Below are positions 25,112-37,860 of a stretch of 64,000 bases of DNA, piece by piece. The stretch is from Alisma plantago-aquatica (lineage: Eukaryota; Streptophyta; Magnoliopsida; Alismatales; Alismataceae): NCBI GenBank assembly GCA_963693085.1, contig OY856409.1, forward strand, positions 504,637,303-504,701,302, read 5' to 3'. Both the position numbers and the translations under genes were made by a program. The notes beneath the pieces are model-generated. The model saw only the letters and a program-made list of their open reading frames with translations. It was not told the DNA's origin and searched no databases. The first letter of the stretch is position 1, and every line of letters starts with the position of its first letter.

Positions 25112-28100
25112 GCCATTGTGGACGTTTCTGCAATTTACCCAATTGAGAGGTTTTCTTTGCAATTTATCACTTGTATTATGTTCCTTGGGTATTATCTCAT
25201 CATTATTGAGCTTTTTGAGCCATGGGGAACCTATTTAATCCTTTGTTTGAAGGTATTTTCTCCAAGGGTATTTTAGGGTTTACCCCTTCATGGATGAGCT
25301 ACCTTTAGTAGCTATCAAATAATGAATTATTTGTTTTGCTTGGAAATTTAAGAAATTAGGGATAAGCATGTCTCTATGGATGGTGGAGGAGCTGATTGTG
25401 TGTGTGATTGTATATTCCTAATAGTTTAAGGCCATGGACACTTGGAAAGATACTAGAACTTCAACTTTTTCTTTTTCTTTATCTTAAAGTTTCATATACT
25501 TATCCCTAAGCACCAAAATGAGCCATTTTCTCTCCACCACATCCCTCCTTCTATGAACCTCATTGTCCCTTTATGCTACTAAGAATTTCCTATCCAAGGA
25601 AGAAGAATGAGGGGATCTTCTTGGAAAAAGAATCTAGGGTTGCAATTGACTTCCTTTTAGGGTTTAAAAGGCTTCCTTCTCGTGATCTTGACCTAAAAGA
25701 TTAAGAATCCCCTTCTTTCATCTATTTATTACTTTTTTTCCTTCCTCCTACATTTCTCTAGGTCATAACCTTGTTGTTCTATGGAATAAATTTCTCTAAA
25801 GCTCTAAAACCCTACCTTTCTTGCTCCTTATGCTTAGGGTTTGCTCATTTGATGAAAGGTGCTAGATGGACGAGTTCACAGCTTATGCTTGAATTTCCTA
25901 CCCTACCTTCTCGTGTTTTCTTCTATTTGGGATTTTATCTCTTCTAATTAGATGCAAGTTCTATAAGTTTATCCACGTTTATTTCTTACCATAAGCTTGC
26001 TAGCTCATGTTCTTGCTTGAAAATTGTGATCCATGCACTAAAAAGCTATGCTTGACTTGGATTTCGATTTTTATAATGTTCCCTGTTCTAATTCCAGTTC
26101 TAGATGAACCTGTAATCATGTGTACATTATTCCTAAGGTATAATATGACTTGGATCAGATTGGTTTGATAACCTATGGTGGTAAGCACCTATCAACCAAT
26201 GGTCAATTTTAGGGTTTAAAGTTGATTTCTTCTATAAACACATGACTCGATGGTGGTACCATTGCAACAACTAATGGTGTTGTCCTCATGACAATTGATG
26301 GTGGTAACAAAGGGTGTCAACTTACGTTCACCCCTTAGGTCAGGTGTTGGCCTAATTAGAAGCCTAGTGATTAACAACTAAGTACCCTAATGATGCTATC
26401 AATCAATGGTGATATTAGTTTGATATTTGATGTTGATTAATCAATATAGTGCTGATCTAACAACCTATGGTGATGTAATGGTCACTAATGATGGTGGATC
26501 AGGTCTCCAAAACCTATGGTGAGTTAATCACATAGTTGTAGCATCAATTAAGCCTTAGACCAATGGTTTCTTGGGTCGCTTGATGCAATGGTCGCACCTA
26601 TATTGTAATTGATGGTTTTAACATATGAACTTGACCCAATGGTCAAGATCTAATGTTTATTCCTCCAATAAATGGAATGATGGATAATGCAATATTTTGG
26701 TCCTAATAATGTGATTTATATGATTTCCTTTATATGATCAACTTAAGGAGCTTACCTGTTGACAATGGATAGCTTGTTTTAAATGAATAGTCGATTGTGG
26801 GCTTTACCCTACTCTCAACAGAACCATTATTGTTGTTAATAAAAGGATGTCTATGGTTAAATGGTAACTTTTATAGATCACAACTCCATAACATCATATA
26901 TGATTCATTTAATGTGTTTACTTATGTAAACAAATAATGGTATTACATTTTAAACATCCAATGGTTCTGGGTGACATTGTGGTATGGTGATACAGGTTGA
27001 ATGATGATGGAACAAATGGAGGGTTACACTTAACAAGGTAGTCTTACATGTTCACTCACATGAATAGAAGGGATACTAGCCATATTGTCTTGATATGTAA
27101 CCCTAATGAGGTATAGCTTGTTATATCTGGCTTTAATATAACTAAATGATGGTAATTTGGTATGAATAGTCTTTGAATGACTAATACAACTATGGAGTAC
27201 TCTCTTATTGTTGTTGAAACCCTAGTATGCTATAAAATGATGGTTACATCTTGATTTATGTGTGGGTTCATACTTGAGAATACTATGGAATGTGATGGTG
27301 ATGTTTCACCTTATGCATCCGTGATCTAATGGGGATGTCATGAGTTAGGGTTTGGGTATGAGTGTTGACTAGTAACATTAATATAATTTATCTTGTTGTA
27401 CCTAACTATAATGCAAATAGATAAAGATGAGTATTCATGTTTAACCTTCTCATATGATAACATGATGGTGAAATAACCTCCTTAATATGATCATAACCTT
27501 AATGTGTTAATTGATGGTTATCATAGCCACATGGTTGATACTTTCTTATGCTAAACATGTGCATTATGAATATGATGAGGTTTAAACATATCTTGATTCC
27601 TTTCATGTTGAGGTAATAAAGGAATGTTCTTAATGTTAATATAACCCTTCTATTATGGTTTATGAATATCTCCTAGCTCACTAATGCAATATTGTGTTGA
27701 TCTGGTGTATTATATGTAAGTGATGTTGTTGAGCCTTGTTGTAAACATGGAATGATAATGATTATCTTACAGGGAATAGTATGATGGTCATAATGACCTT
27801 TGGGCATGGTTGAGCCCTGAATGAGGTGTAATCCTCTTGTGTTGATAAGGGTTGATACCATGTGATATTGTGAAAAGGATTTATATCCTTTGATAGTATG
27901 ATGGTCGTAATGACCTTTGGGCATGGTTGAGCCCTGAATGAGGTGTAATATTCTTGTGTTGATAAGGGTTGATACCTTGTGATATTGTGAAAAGGATTTA
28001 TATCTTGTGATAGTATGATGACTAGTGTAGCCTCATGAATGGTAAGTGAATAGTACTATGTGATGATGAGATGAGAAATTATGTTTCACACATTTTATAT

Positions 28101-29811
28101 CTTTTGAAGTTGTGATACTTATATGCTTGCTAGAAGTGAATTAGGGTTTGTATGTCCACTTGTTTCATGTAGCCTTAATTCACCGAATGGAAGATAACTA
28201 ATCAAGTGAAACTCTAATTATGTAATGCCATGTGCCATAGAACCATCTTTAGTGTCAGAACTTGTTGGATGGTGAAATGAGTATTCCTAAGGGAATCTCA
28301 GAGTGCATACTATTGAGTATGTGGGGTGCTTGTCATCCTAACACCAAGTGTTTGGGGTGGATGGATGTGGTCATACCTAGCCCGCTTTTTGAGAACAACT
28401 TTGGTTGGGTCTCAGTGATTATAACATGATGTGATTGGAGGACAACTATGGTTGTACCTTAGTGATTGGGTTTGAATACCCTAGATGCTAGTGTCGTGAC
28501 ATGTACCAAGGTGGGCTAGTTACAAGACTATATGTCACTATTTTGCAGTTTGACTATATGTCACTACGGTGCAGACTCATACTGACCGAGTATGGAGAAG
28601 ATCTTGGAGTCTAGCTCTTCCTAGATCTTATACAGAACTGATTGTGACCAAGCAGTGGTCAATTGGAATTTGAGTGGTACGACTCAAACTCCCCAGGGCA
28701 TAATAAAATATGTAATACATCCTTGTAGCATATTTGTTTAGGGTTATACATGACGTTTCACTTGGATGATAACCCTTGTTTGCTATCTTTACATATAGAT
28801 GAGGCTTAGTGTAATTAAGAGATAGTAGATATACTTAGGTTGTGTATATGCTTAAGATTTTAGATTCATACATACAGTAGCTATGCTTGTGTTGTTAACT
28901 ATACTTCTACTACTGATTATAATCATGATGCTAGCTATCTCATGTTGTTAGTTATGTTTAGTATGCTAGCCATGCCTTTGTAACTAGAGATGCATATATT
29001 GCTAATCATGCTTATCCAGATAGTTGTGCTTATGTTGTTAGCTCTTCTTATGATGTTGATATGTTGAACCTGTTAGACATGCTGATGTTGTTAGCTATGC
29101 ATGTGATACTAGATTTATTCATGATGTTAGAGACGATCATGCTTCTAGACTCCTTATACCGTTAATAAGGATATGAGAATAGTCTGGATAATGACAATAG
29201 TTATTATCTGCTCCTTTATTTATTTTGTTAATCATCAGTGTGGTTTTGCGTATTTGTTATATATGATTAAACTACTTAAACTATATCATTACCTAAAAAT
29301 ATTGGAATCAATAAACATTTTTGGAGGTTATATCTCTTGTTGGGACATGGGTCTCACCCTTGTGGTTCGCCACATTTTTTTAGGTAATCAAAAGTGACGA
29401 AAACAAACTTGTGGAAGAAAAGAGGAACTATAGTAATGAATCTATGAGAAAGTTGATTAGATGTCTAGTATGTCCTAGAGTCGTCCATGTACTCTCAGGT
29501 CTGGGCAGGAAAAGTTTGTATATGGTGTTTCAAATGAATTGGAATTTTGTTAGCATGTTAATGCTTATTTGTGTGTCATATACAAATATTGTTATCCTGT
29601 GTTTGTGTCTAAGGTGATAGAAAATTTTGTATCAAATTATTGTCATAGTGTGGATAAAAGTAAGATGTTGGGCTCTTATGAAAATGTTTCTAAGCAGGTA
29701 CGGACGTTGAAATCGGTTTCAACTTACCCATATTTTTGGGTATGTGGTTAATTGGTGATTGATTGTGTTTTATGTTTTGAGTAATCTCGTTTAGTGTAAC
29801 AGGTTCTCACA
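25112..29811 (+). mobile_element. L1 5' LTR, 5'-truncated (4.7 kb)
   Basis: This is a collinear copy of the complete L2 LTR (43473-48364) that lacks its first 160-180 bp. It ends GGTTCTCACA at 29811 and is followed by a primer-binding site, so it is the 5' LTR of a plus-strand element. It contains a degenerate array of ATGGT words (about 26170-26660), a 118-bp tandem duplication (27781-28015) and a degenerate minisatellite with words such as ATGTTGTTAGCTATGC (28860-29160). There is no coding sequence. The frame at 29411-29617 has a counterpart in the other copies but is not conserved as protein. Confidence 0.9.
27781..28015 (+). repeat. 118-bp tandem duplication inside L1 LTR
   Basis: There are two adjacent units, about 27781-27896 and 27897-28015. 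Each contains ATGACCTTTGGGCATGGTTG and AAAAGGATTTATATC. The same duplication is present in L2 (about 46305-46540) and, inverted, in L3 (about 63727-63960). Confidence 0.9.
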
Positions 29812-29814
29812 AGT

Positions 29815-29826
29815 TGGTATCAGAGC
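29815..29826 (+). other. L1 primer-binding site (tRNA-iMet)
   Basis: TGGTATCAGAGC lies 3 bases downstream of the LTR end (CTCACA at 29811). Confidence 0.95.
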
Positions 29827-30520
29827 TTTAGGTTCACTGAGTCTACAGGGACACTAGGACTTAGAACTAGGATGATGTCAAAGTTAGGAATATGACATAA
29901 AAAGATGGTGCATACTGCCTAATCTCAGTATTTGGGTGCCTTGGCCAGGTATTCAATTATTGAAGAAAGGTAAGTATGGAACACTTAGATTTTTATCTTT
30001 TTTATTACTCTGAGTAGTCATTTTGAGACAATCCAAATAGCATAATGAATAAGAAATCACGGTATGAATATCTCAATCCTACCTTAAAGAAGATGAGAAT
30101 TGCATCATAATCTATCAAAACTTGAATGTTTGGTAACTATAAGAGAAAGATACAATACCATGAAATCTAAACTTGAATACAAATTAGAAAAAGCAGAGTT
30201 CTTGAAGATGTGATTCAAGAAGATAATAAAGTAAAAGACATATAAGTCTATGCTTATAAAGTGAATCAAGGTATGAAATCCACATAAGATGGAAAGAACT
30301 CCTATAACAAGTAAAAAATGAGAAGATAAATGGGAACCATGACAAAGGAATAAGGTGGAACCTGAGTTAATATCAGACCAACCTATGTGTGTAAGAAATT
30401 TTATTGTAAAATCAGGATGGAGTGTGAAACAAATTAAGGGAGATGATCCATGTTTAATGAAGAAAATGTGGAATATGAGTATTTATATGTTGATAAGAGC
30501 CACTCCTTGTCGGCTCACAT
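29827..30520 (+). mobile_element. L1 interior, leader only, non-coding
   Basis: After the primer site the sequence runs TTTAGGTTCACTGAGTC, a typical gypsy leader. I found no gag or pol motif. Its end is not defined; a TATG/GT-rich tract (30517-30555) and a tandem repeat follow, and the 3' LTR is not present, so the element is truncated here. Confidence 0.55.
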
Positions 30521-30565
30521 ATATGTATGTATGTGTGTGTATGTATATATGCATCCATTGTTTGT

Positions 30566-31077
30566 GAGTAACTTTTCACATTATCTAGCTACATTTTTGT
30601 ATCTCAAAGTTCCATTTCTACATATATACCACATTTAATGTAACATATTTGCTAGAAAAATCTAAGTACCAAAAACAAAATGTAGCCAGGTTATGTAAAA
30701 ACTTATACATGTGTGGGGCAATTTAGGAAGCCTTATACATAGGCTAAGAGGTTCAGTGCGGATATCAATTTTAGGTTACTCATACTACATTTTGCATGTG
30801 TTGGGTTAGATTTTTTGCAAACATATTTCAATAACACTTCACGCTATCCAGCTACATTTTTGTATCTCAAAGTTCCATTTCTACACTTAATGTAATGTAT
30901 CTGCAGAAAAAAGTACCAAAAACTAAATGTAGCCAAGTGTTGTAAAAATTATACATGTGAGGCGGCATATAAGAAGCCTTACACATGCTAATAGGCTCAG
31001 TGCGGATAGCAATTTTAGGTTACTCATACTACATTTCGCATATGTCAGATAAATTTTTTGCAAACATATTTCAGTAA
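30566..31077. repeat. Tandem repeat, about 250-bp unit, two copies
   Basis: The units, about 30566-30830 and 30831-31077, share ACATTTTTGTATCTCAAAG, AAGCCTTA[T/C]ACAT, GGTTACTCATACTACATTT and TTTTTTGCAAACATATTTCA. A degenerate third unit continues after the LINE insertion, from 31424. The function is unknown; the units may be subterminal sequence of an unidentified transposon. Confidence 0.85.
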
Positions 31078-31425
<348 letters not shown>

Positions 31426-31435
31426 ATTTCAGTAA

Positions 31436-31700
31436 CATTTCTTGAATGTAACATATCTGCAGAAAATGCCATGAAAAACATGAAATATAGTTAGGTAACC
31501 TGAAATCGCATAGGGAATGTATGTTTTCTCTATAATGCACACATTTGTGCATTTGTGATGTGTAGCTATATACACATGTATATCTAAGTGTTTTGTATAA
31601 CTATGGTATGTATGTGTATGTTTCATAGAACTTTATCTCTTGAGTGAGAACAATTCTCAATGTCCTAAACCAGTTGTGGAAGTTAGTCCCATTCAGCTTG
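31436..31700. other. End of tandem-repeat region; no gene seen
   Basis: It contains a degenerate continuation of the 250-bp repeat (AACATATCTGCAGAAAA) and then AT-rich sequence without recognisable features. Confidence 0.5.
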
Positions 31701-33150
31701 TCCTTTTCAAGGACCGATCGCAATGAAAAGTGATTGTTGTTTGTTGTCATTTGTATTACAAAAGGAAACATATGCAGTTTAGTCTAAAACTCAATTTTGA
31801 CTTATTTGATTGATTTGAAAGGTTGACGATATAATTAGGACTTTAATTAATTATTGCTCCCACTATTTTTGTTCAAATTGATAGCCCTCACCATCAATTC
31901 AGAAGATTGCAATGTACAATCTTCTAGTGGGTCAAGATCCTAAAATCCTCTGAGTCATGGACCAGCTAGGGCTATCACCCACAACTTAGATCTTCTAGGT
32001 AGGCAACTTTTGCCAATTGCATCATATGCAACTCTTGAAAGATGTCATATGCAACTCCTTGCCTTGATCACCTCCATGCCTCAAGGTGATAGATCCTATC
32101 TAGGTCAACTTGTTAAGTCCGACCCAAAGCCAACATGAAGAATATTAACCCTACTAGGGCAGACCCACATATCCATCTTTCACGCTTCCATGAGATAGAC
32201 GGTGCACCACACTAGGGCGTGCCCACACTTGGTCGATCAAGCATTTCACGTGTGTCACATTTGGAAGGCATCTAAAACTTTAATATTTAATGAGGGATTT
32301 GGTTTTATATGTACATATACATATCCAATCCCCAAAATATATAGTATGTATCATATACATGTTATATCCCACAGAAAACATGTGAAACGATAAAAGTGAT
32401 GATTATGGCCATCCTAATGTGATTCCTTGAGCCAAGAGGAATCACGGTCATCTAGGTCTACATCACATGCAACATGTCCATGATGAAGTTCTATAGTCGT
32501 CCGAGTTGATCAACTCATCACATGAATGACCTGCTTGCCCTGGCCAGTCGTCTGTGTGCCACCAGCCGATCGGTTGGCTCCTCCAACTGATCGGTTTGCT
32601 TGGTCGTCGTGCATCTCCTCAGGTCACCACCCACTCATCTCGCTCCTCGAGCTGATCGTCTGGATCGCCAAATGATCGGTTCACGCCTTGAACCGATCGT
32701 CTCAGACGTCGTCAAATTGTCCTCCATTCTTTGACATAACAAGAAATTTAAAAAGATCTATCCTATTTACATATAAATTGGGAAACCTCGAGTTACATTC
32801 GGGGGGAACAAAGGTAGGAAAGAAATCTCGAGTTACATAAGGAATAAGGAGGTAGGGAATTGGTGCACAGACTGAGATGCAAGCAACCACATACAACCAA
32901 GCACATATACATAGGCTGTATTGGCCATAACCATGCAATACATCCACCACAAAACTCATTTAAGGGTGACGTGCATCGAGTGCATTCATATTACATATCA
33001 TATATGTATATTGGGATTTATGAATTTAGGATTGGACATGCATAAAGACAATTTTGTTCGCATCATATGCAATAAATAAAGGTGACAAACCAAAATCGAT
33101 CATATCGACAATCCTAAAGTATAGAGCAGTTGACATGGCTCTGATACCAC
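31700..33150 (-). mobile_element. CopD interior, leader and non-coding part
   Basis: The sequence follows the CopD primer-binding site on the minus strand. No gag or pol motif is visible. A cluster of palindromic CCGATCGG-type words lies at about 32560-32705, echoing the array in the LTR. The left limit is uncertain, because no polypurine tract or second LTR is seen; the element is truncated or non-autonomous. Confidence 0.5.
33138..33149 (-). other. CopD primer-binding site (tRNA-iMet)
   Basis: The plus strand reads GCTCTGATACCA, followed by one base and then the LTR end at 33151. The same primer and spacing are used by CopB. Confidence 0.92.
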
Positions 33151-35358
33151 TGTTGGGTTTTAGGGGAGATAGAGAAGGCAGCAGAAATAAAATTTTCTTC
33201 TCCCAAACCCAGAATAAAGGAATTGTGTCAGCGTCTATATAATAGGAAGGATGGTTTGTAAAGACATACCTTGTCTTGAGGCTTGCTCGGCGACATTACC
33301 TCGCGGCTTGCGCGGTCTTCACCTCCGGTCTTAGACGGGTCTGTGCAGCTCCTGGTCTCACCGAGACTGTCAGGATTGACAGCTGTCCTCTGAGCGGAAG
33401 AAGTCTCCTACCTCTGTAGTAGTCCACACAGACCACCTGGAACTCTGATCTCCTTATCCCACAAGGAATCGGAAGGAGTCGCACCCTCCTGTCGGCGTAC
33501 TAGTCACCAACACACTCTCCTGTAACCAGTTGCTTTTCTACAGTTGTCTTTCCCTTGCTATGCCTCCCTTATCAGGTAGCACTTGCTCGAGCTCTCTCGG
33601 TTACCACAACTAGAGAGAATGACAACTTTGCAGAGCAACTGGTGTTCTGAGTTTTTGTTTGAGAAGCCCCCAATACCCCTATATATAGGAGGGTCATGGG
33701 ATAGGGTTCTCTACCCTGGGCAATGTGGGATTAAAGCAGGAGTAGAAGGATTCAAGATTTTCCACAAAACAACCAACTGTGTCACATGAACCGATCGTTT
33801 CAAGCATGAATCGATCAGTTGGGGACCTGAGCCGATCGGTTCACACTTGAACCGATCAGTTGGAACACCTAAGCCGATCGACTCAAGCATGAGCCGATCA
33901 GTTCGTGGTCCTTGTCCAACTCAAATTGACTTTCATATTTATTTCCAACTAATCAAATATTAATCCTTGTCCAAATAGAATTTGTACAAGTGAAATAAAT
34001 TGTATTTGCAAAATAGTCTTTTGACTTTCCAAACGGTCTCGGTTGGTCCACGAATCGACCGGTTCAACAATTGAGTCAATCGTTTCATTGACACATGAAC
34101 TGATCGACTCACCACTTGAGCCGGCTGGTTCACCAACCTGAGTCGATCGGTTCAACCCTATGAGCTGATCGGTTGGGGTAGCAGACTGTGCAAATCAGTC
34201 AATTGTAGTTTCAATCAATCTGATACTCCAATCAATCGGTCCAACACCTTGAACACTATGATACTGAGCTATGAATTGCTTGAGTGTTTAATTGAACTAC
34301 TAAACTCCTTTAGTAATCAATCTAAACATCGTTTGTGGATAAACTCCTCTTCCAGGTTAAATCCTATGTGTGTGACCCTACAGGTCCATTTCACGTTGGC
34401 AGTGAAAGTCCATAACACTTTTGACTTCACAAGCACAGAGCGGTGCCTAGTCGCACATCAGTGCTACCCAAGTGAAAAGGAAAGTTGGATAACAACTTTC
34501 AATCCTAAAATCCATGAATGGTGTTATAGTGAATGTATAATTCCTTTGTCTCTGATATCATGAATGAACTCAAGGCATGGAACAGTCATCCTGTCAATGT
34601 TCAGTCACTTTCTTGATCTCAGAGTAGATTGGAGGATATATGTATGACATCAATATAACATACTGATTCACACATGTGTGCACGCCTATCTCAATCCTAC
34701 TCATCAAGTGGCCATGGATATCAAACTCCCTCACGAGGGACAAATCCCATATCTATCACTCACACCTCAAAAGCCCCATGTGTCAAAGCCACCCAATCAT
34801 CACCTTTATAACAACCCATGTTTCAAGATTGCATTTGATGATGTCAAAGTGTACCCAACAACATGTGTTGAGTGTAGTGATTTCAGGTCAATGAATCACA
34901 TTCACCACCATCACTGTGAGAACTGACTGTGACTACCATGTCATGGTTCCATGTGTCAAACTCACGGTGGGTCTGTCTGGTACACTTGTTCTCAAACAAG
35001 TACCTATGTGTTTGGTTTGATATCTCCATATCATGACTAATGAGATTCTGTCATCAACCAACACCAGAATCTAGTCTTGTGTGTCATTACTGTCTATCTA
35101 CCTTCCACAATGACATCCGACTGGGGACATAATAAGAATGTACAAACTCTTAGCATCTGTATGATCTCATCGTTTAGGTGAACCTGAAAGCATACGTCAT
35201 TGAGTATTGTCATTCTCTAGACATTCAATTTGTTCTATCATTATCTCATATGACTGAACAAGAAAGAATTGGACGCTTGCCTTTGATCTTTATCAAATCA
35301 ATCTTAATGTATCCCACCAATCATCCCATGATTGTCTCTCAGGGCATACATACCGACA
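33151..35358 (-). mobile_element. CopD 5' LTR (2.2 kb)
   Basis: On the minus strand it runs from TGTCGGTATGTATGCCC (35358) to CCCAACA (33151), directly followed by the primer site. Its first kilobase is homologous to 58501-about 59660 of CopB. The middle carries an array of palindromes related to TGAACCGATCGGTTCA. A TATA box (CTATATATAG) lies at 33679-33688. The right edge rests on the shared start with 58501; the next five plus-strand bases are TCACA, but no partner duplication can be checked. Confidence 0.8.
33780..34235. repeat. Array of CCGATCGG palindromes in CopD LTR
   Basis: About 13 units related to the perfect 16-bp palindrome TGAACCGATCGGTTCA lie in two clusters (about 33784-33905 and 34050-34235), spaced about 20-30 bp. 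Examples are TGAGCCGATCGGTTCAC and TGAGTCGATCGGTTCAA. They are CG-rich in an AT-rich surrounding. Confidence 0.9.
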
Positions 35359-35361
35359 TCA

Positions 35362-37140
35362 CACTATAGGAAAAAAAGATTTGTATATAGTGAAAATAGT
35401 AGCCGCATTAGGGAAAAAAGGATGTGCATTACATTAAGAGGTATGCACAAAATCTCTAAAAATAGATGTTAGATTTCTAAAAGGACATGCATATAGAAGG
35501 AGAACAATATGTGAATTGATTAAAAAAAGTTGTGTATGAGGCACATAGAGAAAAAAGAAACAACATATGTAACACAAAAATTACACGTCGATGTGAAAAA
35601 TAATATGTGCATTCAAGACCCAAAAGTATGCAATTGACATTGAAAAGTAGGTTTCAAAGGTAAGAAAATAGGCATAAACTTTCCAAAATGAGGCACATTG
35701 ATTTGAAAAGAGGAAGAATAGAATAAAAGTGCAAGGTGAAAGACAAGGTAAAAAAAAGACTAAATATGAAGCACAAAATTAACAAAACAAGGCCTCTTAC
35801 CCTTTGCGCCTCCTTTTCTTCTCTTTGCACCTTAAATTTAAATATTTGTCTTCTTTTTCTTAACTCTCACATCCTTCTCTTTCATTTCCACCTCATTTTC
35901 TCTAATTCGCACACATCCTTTAATTTTCCCACTTCGTGCCTCCTTTTCCATACCCTATGCCTCTTTTTTCTCCATTCTTTACAAGTATTTTTTATAACTT
36001 CCCTCATCCCTTAATTACTTTCCTCCTTTCTTCCCCTTACCTCTCTCCCCCCTCTATTACTTTCCTCCTTACTTTTATTATCTTCCACATTACTTCCTTC
36101 CTCTCATTCCATTACTTCCCTCTTCACTTCACTCCTCTCCCCTAATTATTTCCCACCTATTTTTATTTATTTCTCTCATCTCCCTAATTAGTTCCCAAAT
36201 TACTTCTATTCTCACTCTTATTGATTCCTTCAACACTTCCTTATCATTATTATTTTCTCTAAAAAATCCTAAAACAATGTAGTAAGTGAATGTAGGGGAG
36301 AGAGGAAAGGTGGTAGAGGTGGAAGACTAGTGGGTGGGGACTAAAATTCTCTATACCAAAGATATTGTGTAGGACATATCAACCATGCACTCCTAAAGAA
36401 GAAGGAAAGTAATGGATGACTACTGGTGTAGTGTACAACCAAGATGTGTGTGGCACAAGAACTGACACAACAACACGAAATAGTACATTTGGTCTCACTA
36501 GTGTAGTCTAGGTAGGCGTCCAACTGGGTGGGTTGGTTTCACCTATGAATGGAACACACATTATGCTAAAGGGGACATGATGAAAATTACACCCTTATAG
36601 GTGACCCTAATATATGGTTCCCTCTACATTGAAGATGTGATTGTAATTGAGAGAATGTGGCACATTGTAGCCTCAAATTTGGAGTCCGCTTAGCAGTTGC
36701 CGCTTCATCCTTTTCTTTTGAGTATCGATATAGAGCACACCTTCTCCATCCAATACTTTACAAAGTCCTTAACTCGATATAAACACTAAATATGAGGCAT
36801 ATTTCTAGCATAATAAATGCACAATGCGAGAAGTTGAATGGTCTTTTAAGTGGGAGAAAAATTTAATAATATGAAAAATAGTAATAAATATCATTAAAAT
36901 AGAAATTAAATAGTAGTAATATAAGTGTTAAAAATGTTAATTATATACAAATTTATTATATTAGTTTTGTCTATAGATTATCTATTTTTCTAAAGTTGTA
37001 CGTTTATATTTACATATCAACTAATGATTTTTATTTATGTAAATAATACTCATTAATAAGTGCCACAATTTATATTTTTAAACTCTAAAATGCTCATTAA
37101 TAGGTAGTCAATTGCTACCTTATACTTGAAAAGTTTTTAA
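35362..37140. mobile_element. Possible CACTA-type element end and its body
   Basis: CACTATAGGAAAAAAAG at 35362 has the form of a CACTA (En/Spm) terminus. The next 400 bp carry many GTGCAT/TATGCAC-like words, and similar words (AAATATGAGGCATATTTC, AATGCACAATGCG) recur near 36785-36830, like subterminal repeats. I could not find a matching right terminus (CCTATAGTG), and no transposase motif is visible, so this is only a candidate. A pyrimidine-rich block fills the middle. Confidence 0.3.
35800..36240. repeat. Pyrimidine-rich (CT) tract
   Basis: About 440 bp of C/T-rich plus-strand sequence with recurrent words such as TTACTTCC and CCTCCTT. It produces long Ser/Phe/Pro-rich frames without protein features; I treat it as low-complexity DNA. 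Confidence 0.8.
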
Positions 37141-37354
37141 TTCTAAAATATTTATTATGTCGCATTCTCTCTCCATCCATTATCTCTTTTTCTTGCGATT
37201 CATTAGGCATCCCTCTTTCCACACAATATCTCCTTTTTTATTCGTTACGCCCTCTTTCGCCATCGACTATATTCTTCTTTCTCTCATTCCACACACATTC
37301 TCTCTGTTCATTTATATTTATAACTCTATCTCTCTCTTTGGCCACAGAGCAACC

Positions 37355-37450
37355 ATGGAAGCTTTAAAACCAAGACACAGTATGCTAGAAGTCCTCTATG
37401 CATGTTTCTAAGATATGGGTGTTAATGCCGTAATGGTGTCAGAGAAGGTG
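37355..37450 (+). pseudogene. Possible broken first exon (hypothetical)
   Basis: An ATG in good plant context (GCAACCATGGAAGC) follows a CT-rich leader-like stretch (37160-37340). It encodes MEALKPRHSMLEVLYACF and then TAA. If the stop is ignored the frame continues DMGVNAVMVSEK up to a potential splice donor (GAAG/GTGTG near 37447). One CAA-to-TAA change would explain the stop. I do not recognise the protein, and no downstream exon is evident. It may be chance. Confidence 0.2.
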
Positions 37451-37860
37451 TGTTCAAAATAATTTTCTATTCTCTTATGGTTTTGTATATATAGTATAAA
37501 CCTTTGTTTATCCTATTAACATGTTTCGTGATATATTGTATCACATTTTGCGAGGGAGTATTGTTGACCATGTGTTTCCAATTCTATCCTCGGGACTCAA
37601 TAATCAACGATGTTACGATGGCAACCACTTTCTCCTTATCCTCACCACCATTACCATTCTTTATGTTCTTTGATAAAAAAATGACCATTCTTGAGTTATG
37701 ACTATTACCAGAATAAGTAGGACGTGCCATTCCACCAACACGCATAACTAGAGATTGTAAGAGCCATTTGTTCGGGAAAAATAGAACGTTTAGAATCATG
37801 GCTTAGAATAAAGATTTTTTTTAAAAATTGACCATTCATTCATCCCGTGGCCGGGGGTTT
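37451..37860. other. No gene seen
   Basis: AT-rich sequence without recognisable coding or repeat structure. Short frames on both strands between 37504 and 37799 overlap one another and show no protein features. Confidence 0.5.

Noticed and set aside
27781..28015. Possible CRISPR-like repeat arrangement in the L LTR
   Set aside because: The two units are long adjacent tandem copies without spacers, in a plant retrotransposon LTR.
35736..36145. Ser/Phe/Leu-rich frames that look like membrane proteins
   Set aside because: They are produced by a pyrimidine-rich low-complexity tract.
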